Shown: positions 17,297 through 25,845 of the stretch, piece after piece
How positions within the stretch are numbered: position 1 is the stretch's first letter
Layout: the number at the start of each line of letters is the position of its first letter
Origin: Marinomonas shanghaiensis
GTDB lineage: Bacteria; Pseudomonadota; Gammaproteobacteria; Pseudomonadales; Marinomonadaceae
Length of the DNA: 64,000 bases
Assembly (NCBI RefSeq): GCF_003259175.1
Contig: NZ_QGOK01000005.1
Location: 1-64,000, forward strand
Reading direction: 5' to 3'
Made by a program: the position numbers and the translations under genes
The notes under the pieces: model-generated
Databases searched by the model: none
Told to the model about the DNA's origin: nothing
What the model saw: the letters and a program-made list of their open reading frames with translations, nothing else

Positions 17297-18069
17297 GTAA
17301 ACGCTTAGTGGTGTTTGATAACATAGGCATTGCGTTTGATGGCCGCGTGTTACTTTCTAATATTGATATGAGCATCAGTGAAGGCGAAATTGTTACCTTG
17401 ATTGGCCCTAATGGCAGTGGCAAAAGCACCTTGATCCGCACCTTGTTGGGTCTACAAGAGGCGACTACTGGCGAGATAGTAAGACACAAAACCTTGCGCA
17501 TCGGCTATATGCCACAAAAGCTGCACATCGATCCGACGCTACCATTAACGGTAAAGCATTTTTTGGCTTTGGTTCGAGGAGTTGATAAACAGCAAATCCT
17601 TCCGACCTTGGAAAAACTTGGCATTGCCCATTTGCTTCATTCCCAAGTGCATGTGTTATCAGGTGGTGAAACTCAGCGTGTTTTGTTGGCGCGCGCTTTG
17701 CTGAATCGACCGAATTTGTTGGTATTAGATGAGCCTGTTCAAGGCGTGGATGTGAATGGTCAGGTAGAACTTTATAACTTGATTGAAAGCATTCGTAATG
17801 AATTGCATTGCGGCGTTCTAATGGTGTCTCACGATTTGCATTTGGTCATGGCAAAAACCGATACGGTTGTATGTATTAATCAGCATGTTTGCTGCTCTGG
17901 TAGCCCGCAGCATGTGACGGGGCATCCCGCTTATCAGGCCTTGTTTGGTGTGCCTGGTGCGGACGAATCCATCGCGATTTATGCCCATCAGCATGATCAT
18001 GTGCATGACGAGCACGGCAGTATTTTGTCGGACGATGACGACGCTCATGCTCATTGTAAGCATCATTAA
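17293..18069 (+). CDS. znuC: Zinc ABC transporter ATPase
   Basis: Start ATG 17293 overlaps the zur stop in an ATGA junction, giving 258 residues. ABC motifs are complete: Walker [10 protein letters not shown]-loop YMPQK, signature [15 protein letters not shown], Walker B LLVLDEP and switch His in VSHDLHLV. The C-terminus ends in a His/Asp-rich tail ([10 protein letters not shown] ... AHAHCKHH), a common ZnuC feature. It powers zinc import with ZnuB and a periplasmic ZnuA that is not encoded in this window. Confidence 0.95.
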   Translation: MSKRLVVFDNIGIAFDGRVLLSNIDMSISEGEIVTLIGPNGSGKSTLIRTLLGLQEATTGEIVRHKTLRIGYMPQKLHIDPTLPLTVKHFLALVRGVDKQQILPTLEKLGIAHLLHSQVHVLSGGETQRVLLARALLNRPNLLVLDEPVQGVDVNGQVELYNLIESIRNELHCGVLMVSHDLHLVMAKTDTVVCINQHVCCSGSPQHVTGHPAYQALFGVPGADESIAIYAHQHDHVHDEHGSILSDDDDAHAHCKHH

Positions 18070-18105
18070 GACCACCCTAGTTAGCAGATTGGAGTTTGTA
18101 ATAGC

Positions 18106-18897
18106 ATGTTAGATCTTTTGCTCAGAGCCTTGTTAGGCGGATTGGGTGTGGCCGCTGTGGCGGGGCCGTTAGGGGCGTTTGTGGTGTGGCGACGCATGGC
18201 GTATTTCGGCGACACCTTGGCGCATTCCGCGCTGTTGGGCGTGGCGTTAGGTTTTTTGTTAGACATTAACTTGAATTTGGCTATCGTCGTTTTGTGTGTG
18301 GGTTTGGCTTTGGTCTTAGTCACCTTGCAGAAGAAGCACATTATCGCGACGGATACCTTGTTGGGTATTTTGGCGCATTCAGCTTTGTCTTTGGGGTTGG
18401 TGGCGGTTAGCTTCTTGGACAATATCCGCATTGACTTGATGGCGTATTTGTTTGGGGATTTATTGGCCATTAATCAGGCCGATGTGTATTGGATTTATGG
18501 CGGCGGTTTGGCGGTTATCACCTTATTGGTGACTTTTTGGAAGCCGCTATTAGCCGTCACGGTGAATGAAGAATTGGCGAAAGTAGAAGGCTATCCGGTA
18601 GAGGCGATTCGTCTGTTGCTCATGCTGCTGGTGGCTTTGGTAATTGCCGTGGCAATGAAAATCGTTGGTGTGTTACTTATCACGTCTTTAATGATTATTC
18701 CCGCGGCCACCGCGCGTAAACTGTCGAAGACGCCGGTACAGATGGCGTCGTTTGCGAGTTTGATTGGTTGCTTGTCTGTGTGTGGCGGCTTGTGGGCGTC
18801 TTATCGTTGGGATACGCCAACAGGTCCAAGTGTTGTGGTATGCGCCGCCTTGTTGTTCTTAATGGCTTATACCCTGCCTTTTAAACGTATTCGTTAA
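18106..18897 (+). CDS. znuB: Zinc ABC transporter permease
   Basis: A 263-residue membrane permease of the ABC-3 family with about eight hydrophobic segments. It shows GPLGAFVVWRRMAYFGDTLAHSALLGVALG near the N-terminus and MKIVGVLLITSLMIIPAATA toward the end, both family hallmarks. Start ATG 18106 follows GGAG by a good distance. It is the last gene of the Zur operon and is followed by a terminator. znuA, usually adjacent, is absent. Confidence 0.95.
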   Translation: MLDLLLRALLGGLGVAAVAGPLGAFVVWRRMAYFGDTLAHSALLGVALGFLLDINLNLAIVVLCVGLALVLVTLQKKHIIATDTLLGILAHSALSLGLVAVSFLDNIRIDLMAYLFGDLLAINQADVYWIYGGGLAVITLLVTFWKPLLAVTVNEELAKVEGYPVEAIRLLLMLLVALVIAVAMKIVGVLLITSLMIIPAATARKLSKTPVQMASFASLIGCLSVCGGLWASYRWDTPTGPSVVVCAALLFLMAYTLPFKRIR

Positions 18898-18922
18898 CGG
18901 TTTTGGCATTTTGGTTGAGATG

Positions 18923-18955
18923 GAAGCCACGTTGGGAAACCAAGGTGGCTTTTTA
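18923..18955. terminator. Terminator between znuB and the kinase gene
   Basis: AAGCCAC-G-TTG and CAA-G-GTGGCTT form a hairpin with a 6-base loop followed by TTTT on the plus strand. It serves znuB and overlaps the stop of the convergent histidine kinase. Confidence 0.75.
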
Positions 18956-20329
18956 ATGAACGTCGTTTGATCCTAATTTGATGCAGACACAGAGTCCTGG
19001 ATGCATATTGGTTAGCGTTAATTCTCCATTATGCAGTGACGCAATGGCTTGAATGAGCGTCAGTCCTAAACCGTGCCCAAAGACCTCTTTTTTGCTGGCG
19101 AGACGTTTGAAACGCTGCGTCACAAATTGCTGGCTTTCTTCTGGTATACCTGGGCCTTGGTCCGTCACTTTGATGAGTGTTTCACCTAATGACGTCGTAA
19201 TGCTAAGACAGATTATTTTGCTTTGTGGGGCGTATTTAATCGCATTGTCTAGAAGGTTGGCGATGGCTTGGAAAATGAGGATCTGATCCGCATAAAAGAT
19301 GTGCTTTTTATGGGCATCAATATGCAGCTCAATACCGTGGTTTTCGGCTAATGGCTGATAATATTCATAGACTTCATGCAGAATATCGTAGGCATTGATT
19401 TTGTCTTTCTGATGACAGACTTGTCCGGTTTCTACTTCTGATAAACGCATGATGGCACGAAACAGTATTTGGATTTGCTCGGTTTCTTTGATGGCTTGCT
19501 CAAGCTCGTGTTGCTCTTCTCCGTTGACCCGTTCTGATAGATTGATCAGCTTGTGCTGTAGGCGAGTGAGCGGGGTTCTGAGTTCGTGTGCAACATGGCT
19601 GGTGATGTCGCGCACTTCTTCCATGAGTTTTTGTGTGCGTCCTAAGACGAGATTTATTTCTTGGCTAAGCTGACCAAATTCATCGCCGTTATTTTTATAA
19701 TGGACTCTGACACTGTGTTTGCCACGAGCATAATCTTCTAACACCGCAATAATGTGGTTCACCCGATAAAGGTTATGCAGGCTAAACGGCAGACTAATGA
19801 ACAAAATGGTCAATTGTATGGCCAATAATCCCGCCCCGGTCATGAGAGGAATAAGACGCGTTTGTTGGATCATTGGCTGTACGTTATAGGCGTTAAAATA
19901 CATGCCACCATCGACCAACGGAACCAATAACCCCAACAACTCGATACTGGGGCTTTTTAAGGACAAAATTCGTGGTGGATTGGTGTTGTTTTGCTGTAAT
20001 ACGCTGATGTGGCTGTCCGATAAATAGTGCTTATTTCCCGACAATATGTGGCTATTGGCATCAAAAATGAAGGTAAAGTGATCTTTTCGACTTTCGGTTA
20101 TACGGTTTGTTGTTAATAACTCTGCCAGCTGAGTGCTGCTGTTAAACGCAACGTTCAATTTCTGATTTTCGAGGTTCTCAAAAATCATGCTGCGCACATG
20201 ACTTTTCATGATGTTCTCTAAAATCGCATTACTGATAAAAATAGCAGTACAAGAAATCAATAAGCAAATAAAAGCGATGGTGGCGGCTTGCCGAAAGCTG
20301 CTGCTGTGGAGCAATGGCTTCATAAACAC
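18953..20329 (-). CDS. Sensor histidine kinase
   Basis: A 458-residue membrane kinase: TM segment near residues 15-33, periplasmic domain of about 120 residues, a second TM near 155-175, HAMP linker (EDYARGKHSVRVHYKNNGDEFGQLSQEINL), phosphoacceptor DITSHVAHELRTPLTRL with His in the H-box, and an ATPase domain with NLLDNAIKYAP (N-box), DQGPGIPEE (G1) and GHGLGLTL (G2). It is encoded four bases after its response regulator. A Fur box before the operon suggests iron-controlled expression, so an iron-related or siderophore/heme signal is plausible but unproven. Confidence 0.95.
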   Translation of the reverse strand: MFMKPLLHSSSFRQAATIAFICLLISCTAIFISNAILENIMKSHVRSMIFENLENQKLNVAFNSSTQLAELLTTNRITESRKDHFTFIFDANSHILSGNKHYLSDSHISVLQQNNTNPPRILSLKSPSIELLGLLVPLVDGGMYFNAYNVQPMIQQTRLIPLMTGAGLLAIQLTILFISLPFSLHNLYRVNHIIAVLEDYARGKHSVRVHYKNNGDEFGQLSQEINLVLGRTQKLMEEVRDITSHVAHELRTPLTRLQHKLINLSERVNGEEQHELEQAIKETEQIQILFRAIMRLSEVETGQVCHQKDKINAYDILHEVYEYYQPLAENHGIELHIDAHKKHIFYADQILIFQAIANLLDNAIKYAPQSKIICLSITTSLGETLIKVTDQGPGIPEESQQFVTQRFKRLASKKEVFGHGLGLTLIQAIASLHNGELTLTNMHPGLCVCIKLGSNDVH

Positions 20330-20333
20330 CTTG

Positions 20334-21005
20334 TTATCCTAATGCATAGCCAACGGATCGAATGGTACGAATGATGGGGTTTTTCGAGCCGCCATCTAAC
20401 TTATGTCGAAGTTTAGAAAGATGAACGTCGAGTACGTTAGTTTGTGGATCAAAGTGATATCCCCACGCTTTTTCTAGTAGCATGCTACGAGTGACGGTTT
20501 GACCTGGGTGCTCGGCAAGCACAAAAAGCAGTTTAAATTCTTTATTGGTTAAATCGATCCGCTGCCCCGAACGTGTTACTTCATGGCGTTCAAGGTTGAT
20601 CATCATATCTTTGATTTTAATGAGATTATTCGATGTGGCTTGTTTGGTACGACAATATAGCCGCTCTAGCCGTAGAAGCAGCTCTGTGAAATCGAAGGGC
20701 TTACCTAAATAGTCATCGGCACCTGCTCTTAGTCCTTCTATCCGGTCAGACGTTTGGTCGTTGGCAGATAGGATGAGGATGGGCGGATGGGGAATCTTGT
20801 CCAGTAAACCAAGCAGCTGAATGCCGTCTATTTTAGGGATGACACGGTCTAACAGGATCACATCAAAGACTTCTTCTGTAATCAGTTTCAGTGCGTCTTC
20901 ACCATTGTCCACCAACTTGCATGTATGTCCTGATACGTGCAGTTTGTTGCTAATCCAATGGCTAACGGAAGCATCATCTTCAACAACGAGAATACGCATA
21001 TTCAA
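20334..21005 (-). CDS. OmpR family response regulator
   Basis: A 223-residue regulator: receiver domain with VVEDDAS, phosphoacceptor VILLDRVIPKIDG, LSAND and GKPFDFTEL, then a winged-helix DNA-binding domain (LTNKEFKLLFVLAEHPGQTVTRSMLLEKAWGYHFDPQTNVLDVHLSKLRHKL region). First gene of a two-gene operon with the kinase. The start ATG is at 21005; the promoter region contains a Fur-box palindrome 50-75 bases upstream. Confidence 0.95.
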   Translation of the reverse strand: MNMRILVVEDDASVSHWISNKLHVSGHTCKLVDNGEDALKLITEEVFDVILLDRVIPKIDGIQLLGLLDKIPHPPILILSANDQTSDRIEGLRAGADDYLGKPFDFTELLLRLERLYCRTKQATSNNLIKIKDMMINLERHEVTRSGQRIDLTNKEFKLLFVLAEHPGQTVTRSMLLEKAWGYHFDPQTNVLDVHLSKLRHKLDGGSKNPIIRTIRSVGYALG

Positions 21006-21055
21006 TTATCTCTTAGGGCAAAAAGTGACGGGAAAGGACGTAGGCATAGTATTAT

Positions 21056-21079
21056 AAAATGATAATGATTATCAATGCT
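21056..21079. promoter_or_regulatory. Fur box
   Basis: TGATAAT-G-ATTATCA is a perfect 15-bp palindrome inside AAATGATAATGATTATCAAT and matches the core of the Fur consensus GATAATGATAATCATTATC. It lies about 55 bases upstream of the response-regulator start codon and about 220 bases before the plus-strand peptidase gene, so the two-component operon is the likelier target. Confidence 0.8.
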
Positions 21080-21297
21080 ATTTTTCGTGCCTGTGTGTCG
21101 TATACCCACGCCTCTATCGATACGCATTGTTTGCCTAGGGTTTTCTAACGTTTTTCTAATGCATTGTCCTCTATCCTAGCAATTGAGTCGTAAAGAGCCA
21201 GTGTCTATTCATTAAGCATTCTTAATGCTTTGTCTGTTGAGTTGAAAATAAGAATGAATCCTAATATGAGGACATTAAATGTTGTGTGAATGGATGA

Positions 21298-21864
21298 ATG
21301 ACGGATTTTTTGATTTCTTGCGTTCTGGTCTGTGTCTTGCTGTGGGGCATTGTTTCAGAGGTGTTTTATCATCGTATTGGCAATTTCCTAGTGGGTAGCC
21401 TGTTAGCGGGCTGGATTGTGATGGCGCTTCTGTCTTTCTCTTCTTTGGTAACCTATGAGCCGATGTCTCAGCCTGAGTTGCTAAGAGATTTAGCTTTCTC
21501 TATTGCGGGAGCTGTGTGTGCATTACTGGTAGGGGTTGGACTATTGTTACTGGGACAAGCGGGGGCGGGTGATATCAAACTGATGTCGGTGCTGTGTCTG
21601 TGGGTTGGTTTTGATAATCAACTGATTTTTTTGATGATAACGGCGCTAGCGGGGGGAATACTGGTGCTCTTTGCGCCTCTTATTTCTTACATTGAGTCAA
21701 AGGGAGCGACGTTTTTTACGCGTATGTCAACTCAGTATTCTCGATTTAATATGGCAAACCCTTTAGGTCTTTCCTATGACGGTGTGCGAGGCGTACCATA
21801 TAGTGTGGCATTGTCTGTTGGCGCGTTTTATTTTCTTTGGCCTCGTCTTGTTTATGTTTTTTAA
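21298..21864 (+). CDS. Prepilin peptidase, A24 (TadV/CpaA) type
   Basis: A 188-residue membrane protein with the A24 peptidase motif GAGDIKLMSVLCLWVG, i.e. GxGD with the second catalytic Asp. The first catalytic Asp, normally in xDxxxxRIPN near the N-terminus, reads SEVFYHRIGN here, a Glu replacing Asp; this could reduce or change activity. The size fits TadV/CpaA, lacking the methylase domain of PilD. It overlaps a TadE-like gene, but no other tad or pil genes (ATPase, secretin, flp pilin) are within the window. Confidence 0.75.
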   Translation: MTDFLISCVLVCVLLWGIVSEVFYHRIGNFLVGSLLAGWIVMALLSFSSLVTYEPMSQPELLRDLAFSIAGAVCALLVGVGLLLLGQAGAGDIKLMSVLCLWVGFDNQLIFLMITALAGGILVLFAPLISYIESKGATFFTRMSTQYSRFNMANPLGLSYDGVRGVPYSVALSVGAFYFLWPRLVYVF

Positions 21865-22363
21865 TTCTCGAAAGGAAACGATACGCTCGATTCGACTTTT
21901 TAGCAAAGAGACGCAAGCGTTTGTCTCTGTTGAATTCGCTTTGCTGTTTCCTGTCATTCTATTTAGCCTAATGATGTTCGTTGAATTAATGAGAATCGCC
22001 TTAGTTATTGTATTCGTTGGCCATACTTTAGAGAATATTGTTGAGACATTACCTACAGACAATGTGTTTTTTGTATTGAGTGAGGAAGAAAAGAAAGATT
22101 GGTTAAGTGATGAGGTTGTAAAAAAATCTTACGGTATTGCTTCCATAGATAATATTAATATGACGTTGCAAACGTTTTCTATTTCTCGTGATTTTACAGG
22201 TTTAAATTTGGATGATTATCATTCTATTCCTATGTTGAACATAAGCCTGTTACTGAATGAAAAATTTATAACGCCTTTACCTTGTTTTTTTGGCCTAGGG
22301 GACTCTTTTCAGCATGAATATAGGCAGTTTGTTGGTGACCTGATAAATACTTCGGTATTATGA
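21854..22363 (+). CDS. TadE-like pseudopilin
   Basis: The start is ATG 21854, which overlaps the peptidase gene by 11 bases and makes 169 residues. The N-terminus has a charged leader followed by a hydrophobic helix (FVSVEFALLFPVILFSLMMFVELMRIALV) with the TadE-like ExE/EFAL core, in which Glu follows the likely prepilin cleavage region. The rest is a weakly conserved periplasmic domain with one Cys. Translational coupling to the peptidase implies it is that enzyme's substrate or partner. Function is inferred from position and the helix motif. Confidence 0.7.
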   Translation: MFFNSRKETIRSIRLFSKETQAFVSVEFALLFPVILFSLMMFVELMRIALVIVFVGHTLENIVETLPTDNVFFVLSEEEKKDWLSDEVVKKSYGIASIDNINMTLQTFSISRDFTGLNLDDYHSIPMLNISLLLNEKFITPLPCFFGLGDSFQHEYRQFVGDLINTSVL

Positions 22364-22433
22364 ATAAGATTCTGTTTCTAAACAGTAGATACCATGATAT
22401 TGACTGTAAATCGGTTTTAAAAAAGAGAAGGGG

Positions 22434-22850
22434 ATGAGCCTGTTGAGATTAAGTACAGTGATTGCCAATAGCAAAACCCTCGTTTACCAAATAATTGCGG
22501 TGCTTAGTTTGGTGATGGCCTTTGTGGGAATTATGGTTCCTGGTATTCCTGCAACTGAATTTATATTGTTATGCGCGTGGTCTTCATCCAAGGGTTCTCC
22601 TAGAATTCATCGATTTTTACATAATAATCGATTTACAGGGCCTGCTTTATATAATTGGAATAATGGCAAAGTTATTTCTCAGAAAAGTAAAATACTGTCG
22701 TCCTTTAGCATGATTTTTTGTGCGTGTTTATTGTTGTATAGTGATGTTAATGTATATGTTCTATTTTTTGCTTTATCAGGAATGTTTATTGGTTTTTTGT
22801 GGATGTGGTCTAGGCCAACACAAGTGAAAAGGACAATAAATAAATGTTAG
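22434..22850 (+). CDS. YbaN family (DUF454) inner-membrane protein
   Basis: A 138-residue protein with three to four hydrophobic segments. It carries the YbaN pattern: IMVPGIPATEFILLCAWSSSKGSPRIHRFLHNNRFTGPALYNW region (LP-TTPF-like, then SxRxxxxLxxHxxFGPxxxxW) followed by a Lys and two TM helices. The family has no established function. It lies 70 bases upstream of a heme oxygenase gene; YbaN-type genes are often beside iron/heme genes. Confidence 0.8.
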   Translation: MSLLRLSTVIANSKTLVYQIIAVLSLVMAFVGIMVPGIPATEFILLCAWSSSKGSPRIHRFLHNNRFTGPALYNWNNGKVISQKSKILSSFSMIFCACLLLYSDVNVYVLFFALSGMFIGFLWMWSRPTQVKRTINKC

Positions 22851-22920
22851 CTTTTCTTAATATAAACAAGATGGCTATTGAGAAGGCAAGTTTTTATCAT
22901 TACATAAGATGGATTTTTAA

Positions 22921-23520
22921 ATGAGGCCAGATATGCAAACAATAGAAAAAGATCAAGATATTATGACATTTGCAAAGCGTTTAAAATATTCTACACGTAC
23001 TCATCATGATGGTGTTGATTCAATGGTCATGAAGTCAGAGCCATTTGCAAATGAAGACAATTACAGAAAATTTTTGCGACTACAGCATATTTTTCATTTA
23101 TCGGTTGCTCCCTTGTATCAGCATCCTGATCTGCAGGCATTGTTTCCTGGATTGGCTGAATTACCACGGTTGTCTGCGGTTGAGTCGGATTTGAATGACT
23201 TGGGCTTAAAGGCGGATGTCGATGCATCTTTGTTAGCAACCCCCACGGATTTGTATCAGGCCATTGGGTGGCTTTATTGTAGTGAAGGTTCCAATATTGG
23301 TGCGGCATTTTTGTATAAAGAGACTCAGAAGTTGAAGTTTGATGCCGACCATGGCGCTCGGCATTTAGCGGCTCATTCGGAAGGACGAGCACCGCACTGG
23401 CGTAAGTTTGTGGCTCAGCTGGATGCGTTGTCACTGACAGAGGAGCAAGAAGCTCTGGCAATAAAAGGCGCGATGGATGCGTTTGCTTTCTATAAAAAGA
23501 CCTTGGCTGCTATTGGTTAA
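22921..23520 (+). CDS. Heme oxygenase (biliverdin-producing)
   Basis: A 199-residue soluble enzyme of the bacterial HemO/PigA family that opens heme to biliverdin, CO and free iron. The proximal histidine sits in the N-terminal helix (LKYSTRTHHDGVDSMVM), the middle has the glycine-rich distal-helix region GWLYCSEGSNIGAAFLYK, and the C-terminus (FVAQLDALSLTEEQEALAIKGAMDAF) matches family pattern. It would supply iron from heme; no heme receptor gene is in the window. No Fur box was recognised directly upstream. Start ATG 22921; a second ATG at 22963 (MTFAKRLKYS) is an alternative. Confidence 0.9.
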   Translation: MRPDMQTIEKDQDIMTFAKRLKYSTRTHHDGVDSMVMKSEPFANEDNYRKFLRLQHIFHLSVAPLYQHPDLQALFPGLAELPRLSAVESDLNDLGLKADVDASLLATPTDLYQAIGWLYCSEGSNIGAAFLYKETQKLKFDADHGARHLAAHSEGRAPHWRKFVAQLDALSLTEEQEALAIKGAMDAFAFYKKTLAAIG

Positions 23521-23577
23521 TTTTTCACGCCAGATAGTTTGATTTTTGTAATCGTTTTTCGCTTATAAGTCTTTACC

Positions 23578-23614
23578 TAAAAGCCACCTAAGAAAACTTA
23601 GGTGGCTTTTTATT
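23578..23614 (+). terminator. Terminator after heme oxygenase
   Basis: AAAGCCACCTAAG-AAAA-CTTAGGTGGCTTT is a 13-bp perfect stem with a T-rich tail, about 60 bases after the heme oxygenase stop. It also insulates the chemoreceptor promoter that follows 20 bases later. Confidence 0.9.
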
Positions 23615-23637
23615 TTTATCTTTTATGCTTGTGTACT

Positions 23638-23663
23638 GTAATAAAACGAGGTGTTTATTCGTC
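23638..23663 (+). promoter_or_regulatory. Predicted ECF sigma promoter of chemoreceptor
   Basis: GTAATAAA-N14-CGTC, identical in both elements and in spacing to the motifs before the ECF sigma gene (28731-28756) and bufA (27839-27864). Written as GTAATA-N16-CGTC it has the normal -35/-10 spacing of ECF promoters. The expected transcript start near 23670 leaves a leader of about 55 bases before the chemoreceptor ATG. Confidence 0.7.
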
Positions 23664-23724
23664 TAATGTGCTTAGATTAAGTTATGTTTTTTCTGTTATT
23701 TACTATTCCAAAAAGGACGTTTTC

Positions 23725-25353
23725 ATGATGGGTTTTACTAGTATCCGTGGTCGTCTACGGGCGAGTTATTTGGTGCTGTTGGCGTTACTGGTGCTCGTAG
23801 TGGTGTTGTCAGTGAGTCGCTTCCAGCTTCTCTCCGGTAATATCCGCAGTATCGTTGACGAAAACGCGGCTTTAGTTGAGTTAGCTGGAGAGCTAAATGT
23901 TAATGCAGAGAGTCTGGCCAGTCGCCTGTTGTTGCTGTTTGTTTTAGAGGAGCGAAACGCTCGCGTTGCTATTTATAAAGAAATTGATGAGCGAAATAGT
24001 AATTTAGACAGCAGTTTAGAAAAAATGGCTTTACTGGTACAGACGCCCCAAGATAAGGCAGTTGTCGAGGGTTTGAAAGTGCAGCGTCAGGTATATCAGG
24101 ATGCGCTTCAGGCAACCGTCGAAGCCTTGGAGTTTGGTGAGCTAGAAGAAGCAAAAAAATTGATGGCAGGCTCGACTCGTGATGAATTACAAGTCTTTTT
24201 AAAGCAAACGTCTGCATTGTCCGAGTACGAACGCAGTTTGATGCAGGCAAAGCAGAAAGAAGTGTTGTTTGAATCAGAATTGGCCATTTGGTTAACCGTT
24301 GGAGTAGGGGCTTTGGCTGTTCTGATTGGTTTAATCATGTCTGTTTTGATCACTCGTAGCATTGTGAATCCGCTTAATTATGTGATGGCGTTGTTAGATA
24401 ATTTTGCCCATGGTGATCTTTCTCAAGAGATTACATCAACACAAAAAGGTGAAATTGGTCAGCTATTAGACAGTGTGAAACGTATGCGGATCAGTTTAGC
24501 TGGCGTCATTCGGCAAATTGATAAGAGTGCAAGAACCGTTGTTGGGGCTGTTGGTGATATTCGTTCGAATGTGGCAGATGTGAATCAGGGCGCTAACACT
24601 CAAGCCACCATGGCGTATGATATCCAACAGTCCGTCAGTGAATTATCGAATGCCGCGAATGTGATGGCAGATCATGTGAGCGTGTCTCGTAATCAAGCGG
24701 AGGCTGCCCACGACTTAGCCAAACACGGTAAACAGGTCATTACTTCTGCGGCGAAAGATATTACAGCGGTTGCGGCTTATATTGAGGAGACTTCTCATGC
24801 TGTAGCAGAGTTGAATAAAAGTGCGACGACGGTCACAGAGTTTGTTAATAGCATTCGCAATGTGGCAGAGCAAACTAATCTTTTGGCACTAAATGCTTCT
24901 ATCGAAGCCGCTCGTGCAGGAGAAAGTGGCCGAGGCTTTGCTGTTGTGGCGGATGAAGTTCGTAACTTGGCAACGAATACCGCGCAGGTGACAGCTTCCA
25001 TCGATAAAGTCATTACCACCATCAGTAGTTTGTCGATGCAGATTTCTAATGAAATGGTACAAGGTCAGGAAAAAATGCGTCATGGTGTGGCGCAAATTGA
25101 GGAAGTGGTTGCACCTCTTAGTCAATTGGAAGCCGATTCTGCAAACTCTTTGAGAAGTCTGGATGGTCTTTCGCAACTGGCTCAACAGCAGGCAAGAGAA
25201 GCGAAAGATATGGCTGAACACATTACTCGTATCGTTGACGTCACGGTGAGCAATGATCAAACTTCAAAGCGTTTAAGTCAGCTCACCGATGCATTATCTG
25301 GTGCCGCAGAGCAAACTCATGAGGCAACGTCTACGTTTACTTTGCCTACTTAG
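23725..25353 (+). CDS. Methyl-accepting chemotaxis protein (ECF-controlled)
   Basis: The start is taken at ATG 23725 (AAAAGGA eight bases upstream), giving 542 residues; the frame opens earlier without support. Domains: TM1 near residues 12-28, periplasmic helical domain of about 185 residues, TM2 near 190-215, HAMP ([28 protein letters not shown]), and the signalling hairpin with [38 protein letters not shown]. No C-terminal pentapeptide tether is seen. It is convergent with the bufferin operon, overlapping the DoxX stop by 8 bases, and shares its promoter motif, so it may sense the stress that operon relieves. Confidence 0.93.
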   Translation: MMGFTSIRGRLRASYLVLLALLVLVVVLSVSRFQLLSGNIRSIVDENAALVELAGELNVNAESLASRLLLLFVLEERNARVAIYKEIDERNSNLDSSLEKMALLVQTPQDKAVVEGLKVQRQVYQDALQATVEALEFGELEEAKKLMAGSTRDELQVFLKQTSALSEYERSLMQAKQKEVLFESELAIWLTVGVGALAVLIGLIMSVLITRSIVNPLNYVMALLDNFAHGDLSQEITSTQKGEIGQLLDSVKRMRISLAGVIRQIDKSARTVVGAVGDIRSNVADVNQGANTQATMAYDIQQSVSELSNAANVMADHVSVSRNQAEAAHDLAKHGKQVITSAAKDITAVAAYIEETSHAVAELNKSATTVTEFVNSIRNVAEQTNLLALNASIEAARAGESGRGFAVVADEVRNLATNTAQVTASIDKVITTISSLSMQISNEMVQGQEKMRHGVAQIEEVVAPLSQLEADSANSLRSLDGLSQLAQQQAREAKDMAEHITRIVDVTVSNDQTSKRLSQLTDALSGAAEQTHEATSTFTLPT

Positions 25354-25831
25354 TTTTGGATAACACGTGATCCAAAGAAACAACACCTGCGCCACGGTAC
25401 ATAAGCAGAAGAGCAATGGCTAACCATGTGGCGTGGGTTGGGTAGGCGTCGGGATAGACAAACAGTTGAATGACTAAGGTCATGCTTGCTAAGCCAAACG
25501 CTGCGAAGCGGGTAAAAAAGCCCATTAATATGAGAATGGGTAAGACATGCTCGGCCACTGTGGCCATTATGGCCGCGATCATAGGTGGGATCAGTGGCAA
25601 GTTATACTCGTGTTCAAATAGAAATAAGGTTGTCTCTTTTAGATGAGGCCAGCCTAATTGTACTTCCATCGCAATGATATCTAAGGAAAATCCTTCTATT
25701 TTGGTTTGACCAGACTTCCAAAAGACCGCCGCAATAGCAAATCGTGCGATGCATAAAATCATCGACTCAGGTATTTTTTTGAAGACGCTCTCACTGATTT
25801 GTAGCATAGACGACACCATAAATTTCCCCAT
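25346..25831 (-). CDS. DoxX family membrane protein of bufferin operon
   Basis: With start ATG 25831 it has 161 residues; the frame opens earlier but overlaps bufC. It is a four-helix DoxX-type membrane protein ([23 protein letters not shown], then [25 protein letters not shown], ending in [18 protein letters not shown]). DoxX genes are frequent last members of bufferin-type operons, where they are proposed to act in electron or redox supply at the membrane; the actual role is unproven. It begins 14 bases after bufC. Its stop overlaps that of the convergent chemoreceptor. Confidence 0.88.
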   Translation of the reverse strand: MGKFMVSSMLQISESVFKKIPESMILCIARFAIAAVFWKSGQTKIEGFSLDIIAMEVQLGWPHLKETTLFLFEHEYNLPLIPPMIAAIMATVAEHVLPILILMGFFTRFAAFGLASMTLVIQLFVYPDAYPTHATWLAIALLLMYRGAGVVSLDHVLSKTK

Positions 25832-25845
25832 TAGAATGTTTGCCT

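Noticed and set aside
23969..24250. Minus-strand frame inside the chemoreceptor gene
   Set aside because: Antisense shadow with no known-family resemblance and no supporting start.
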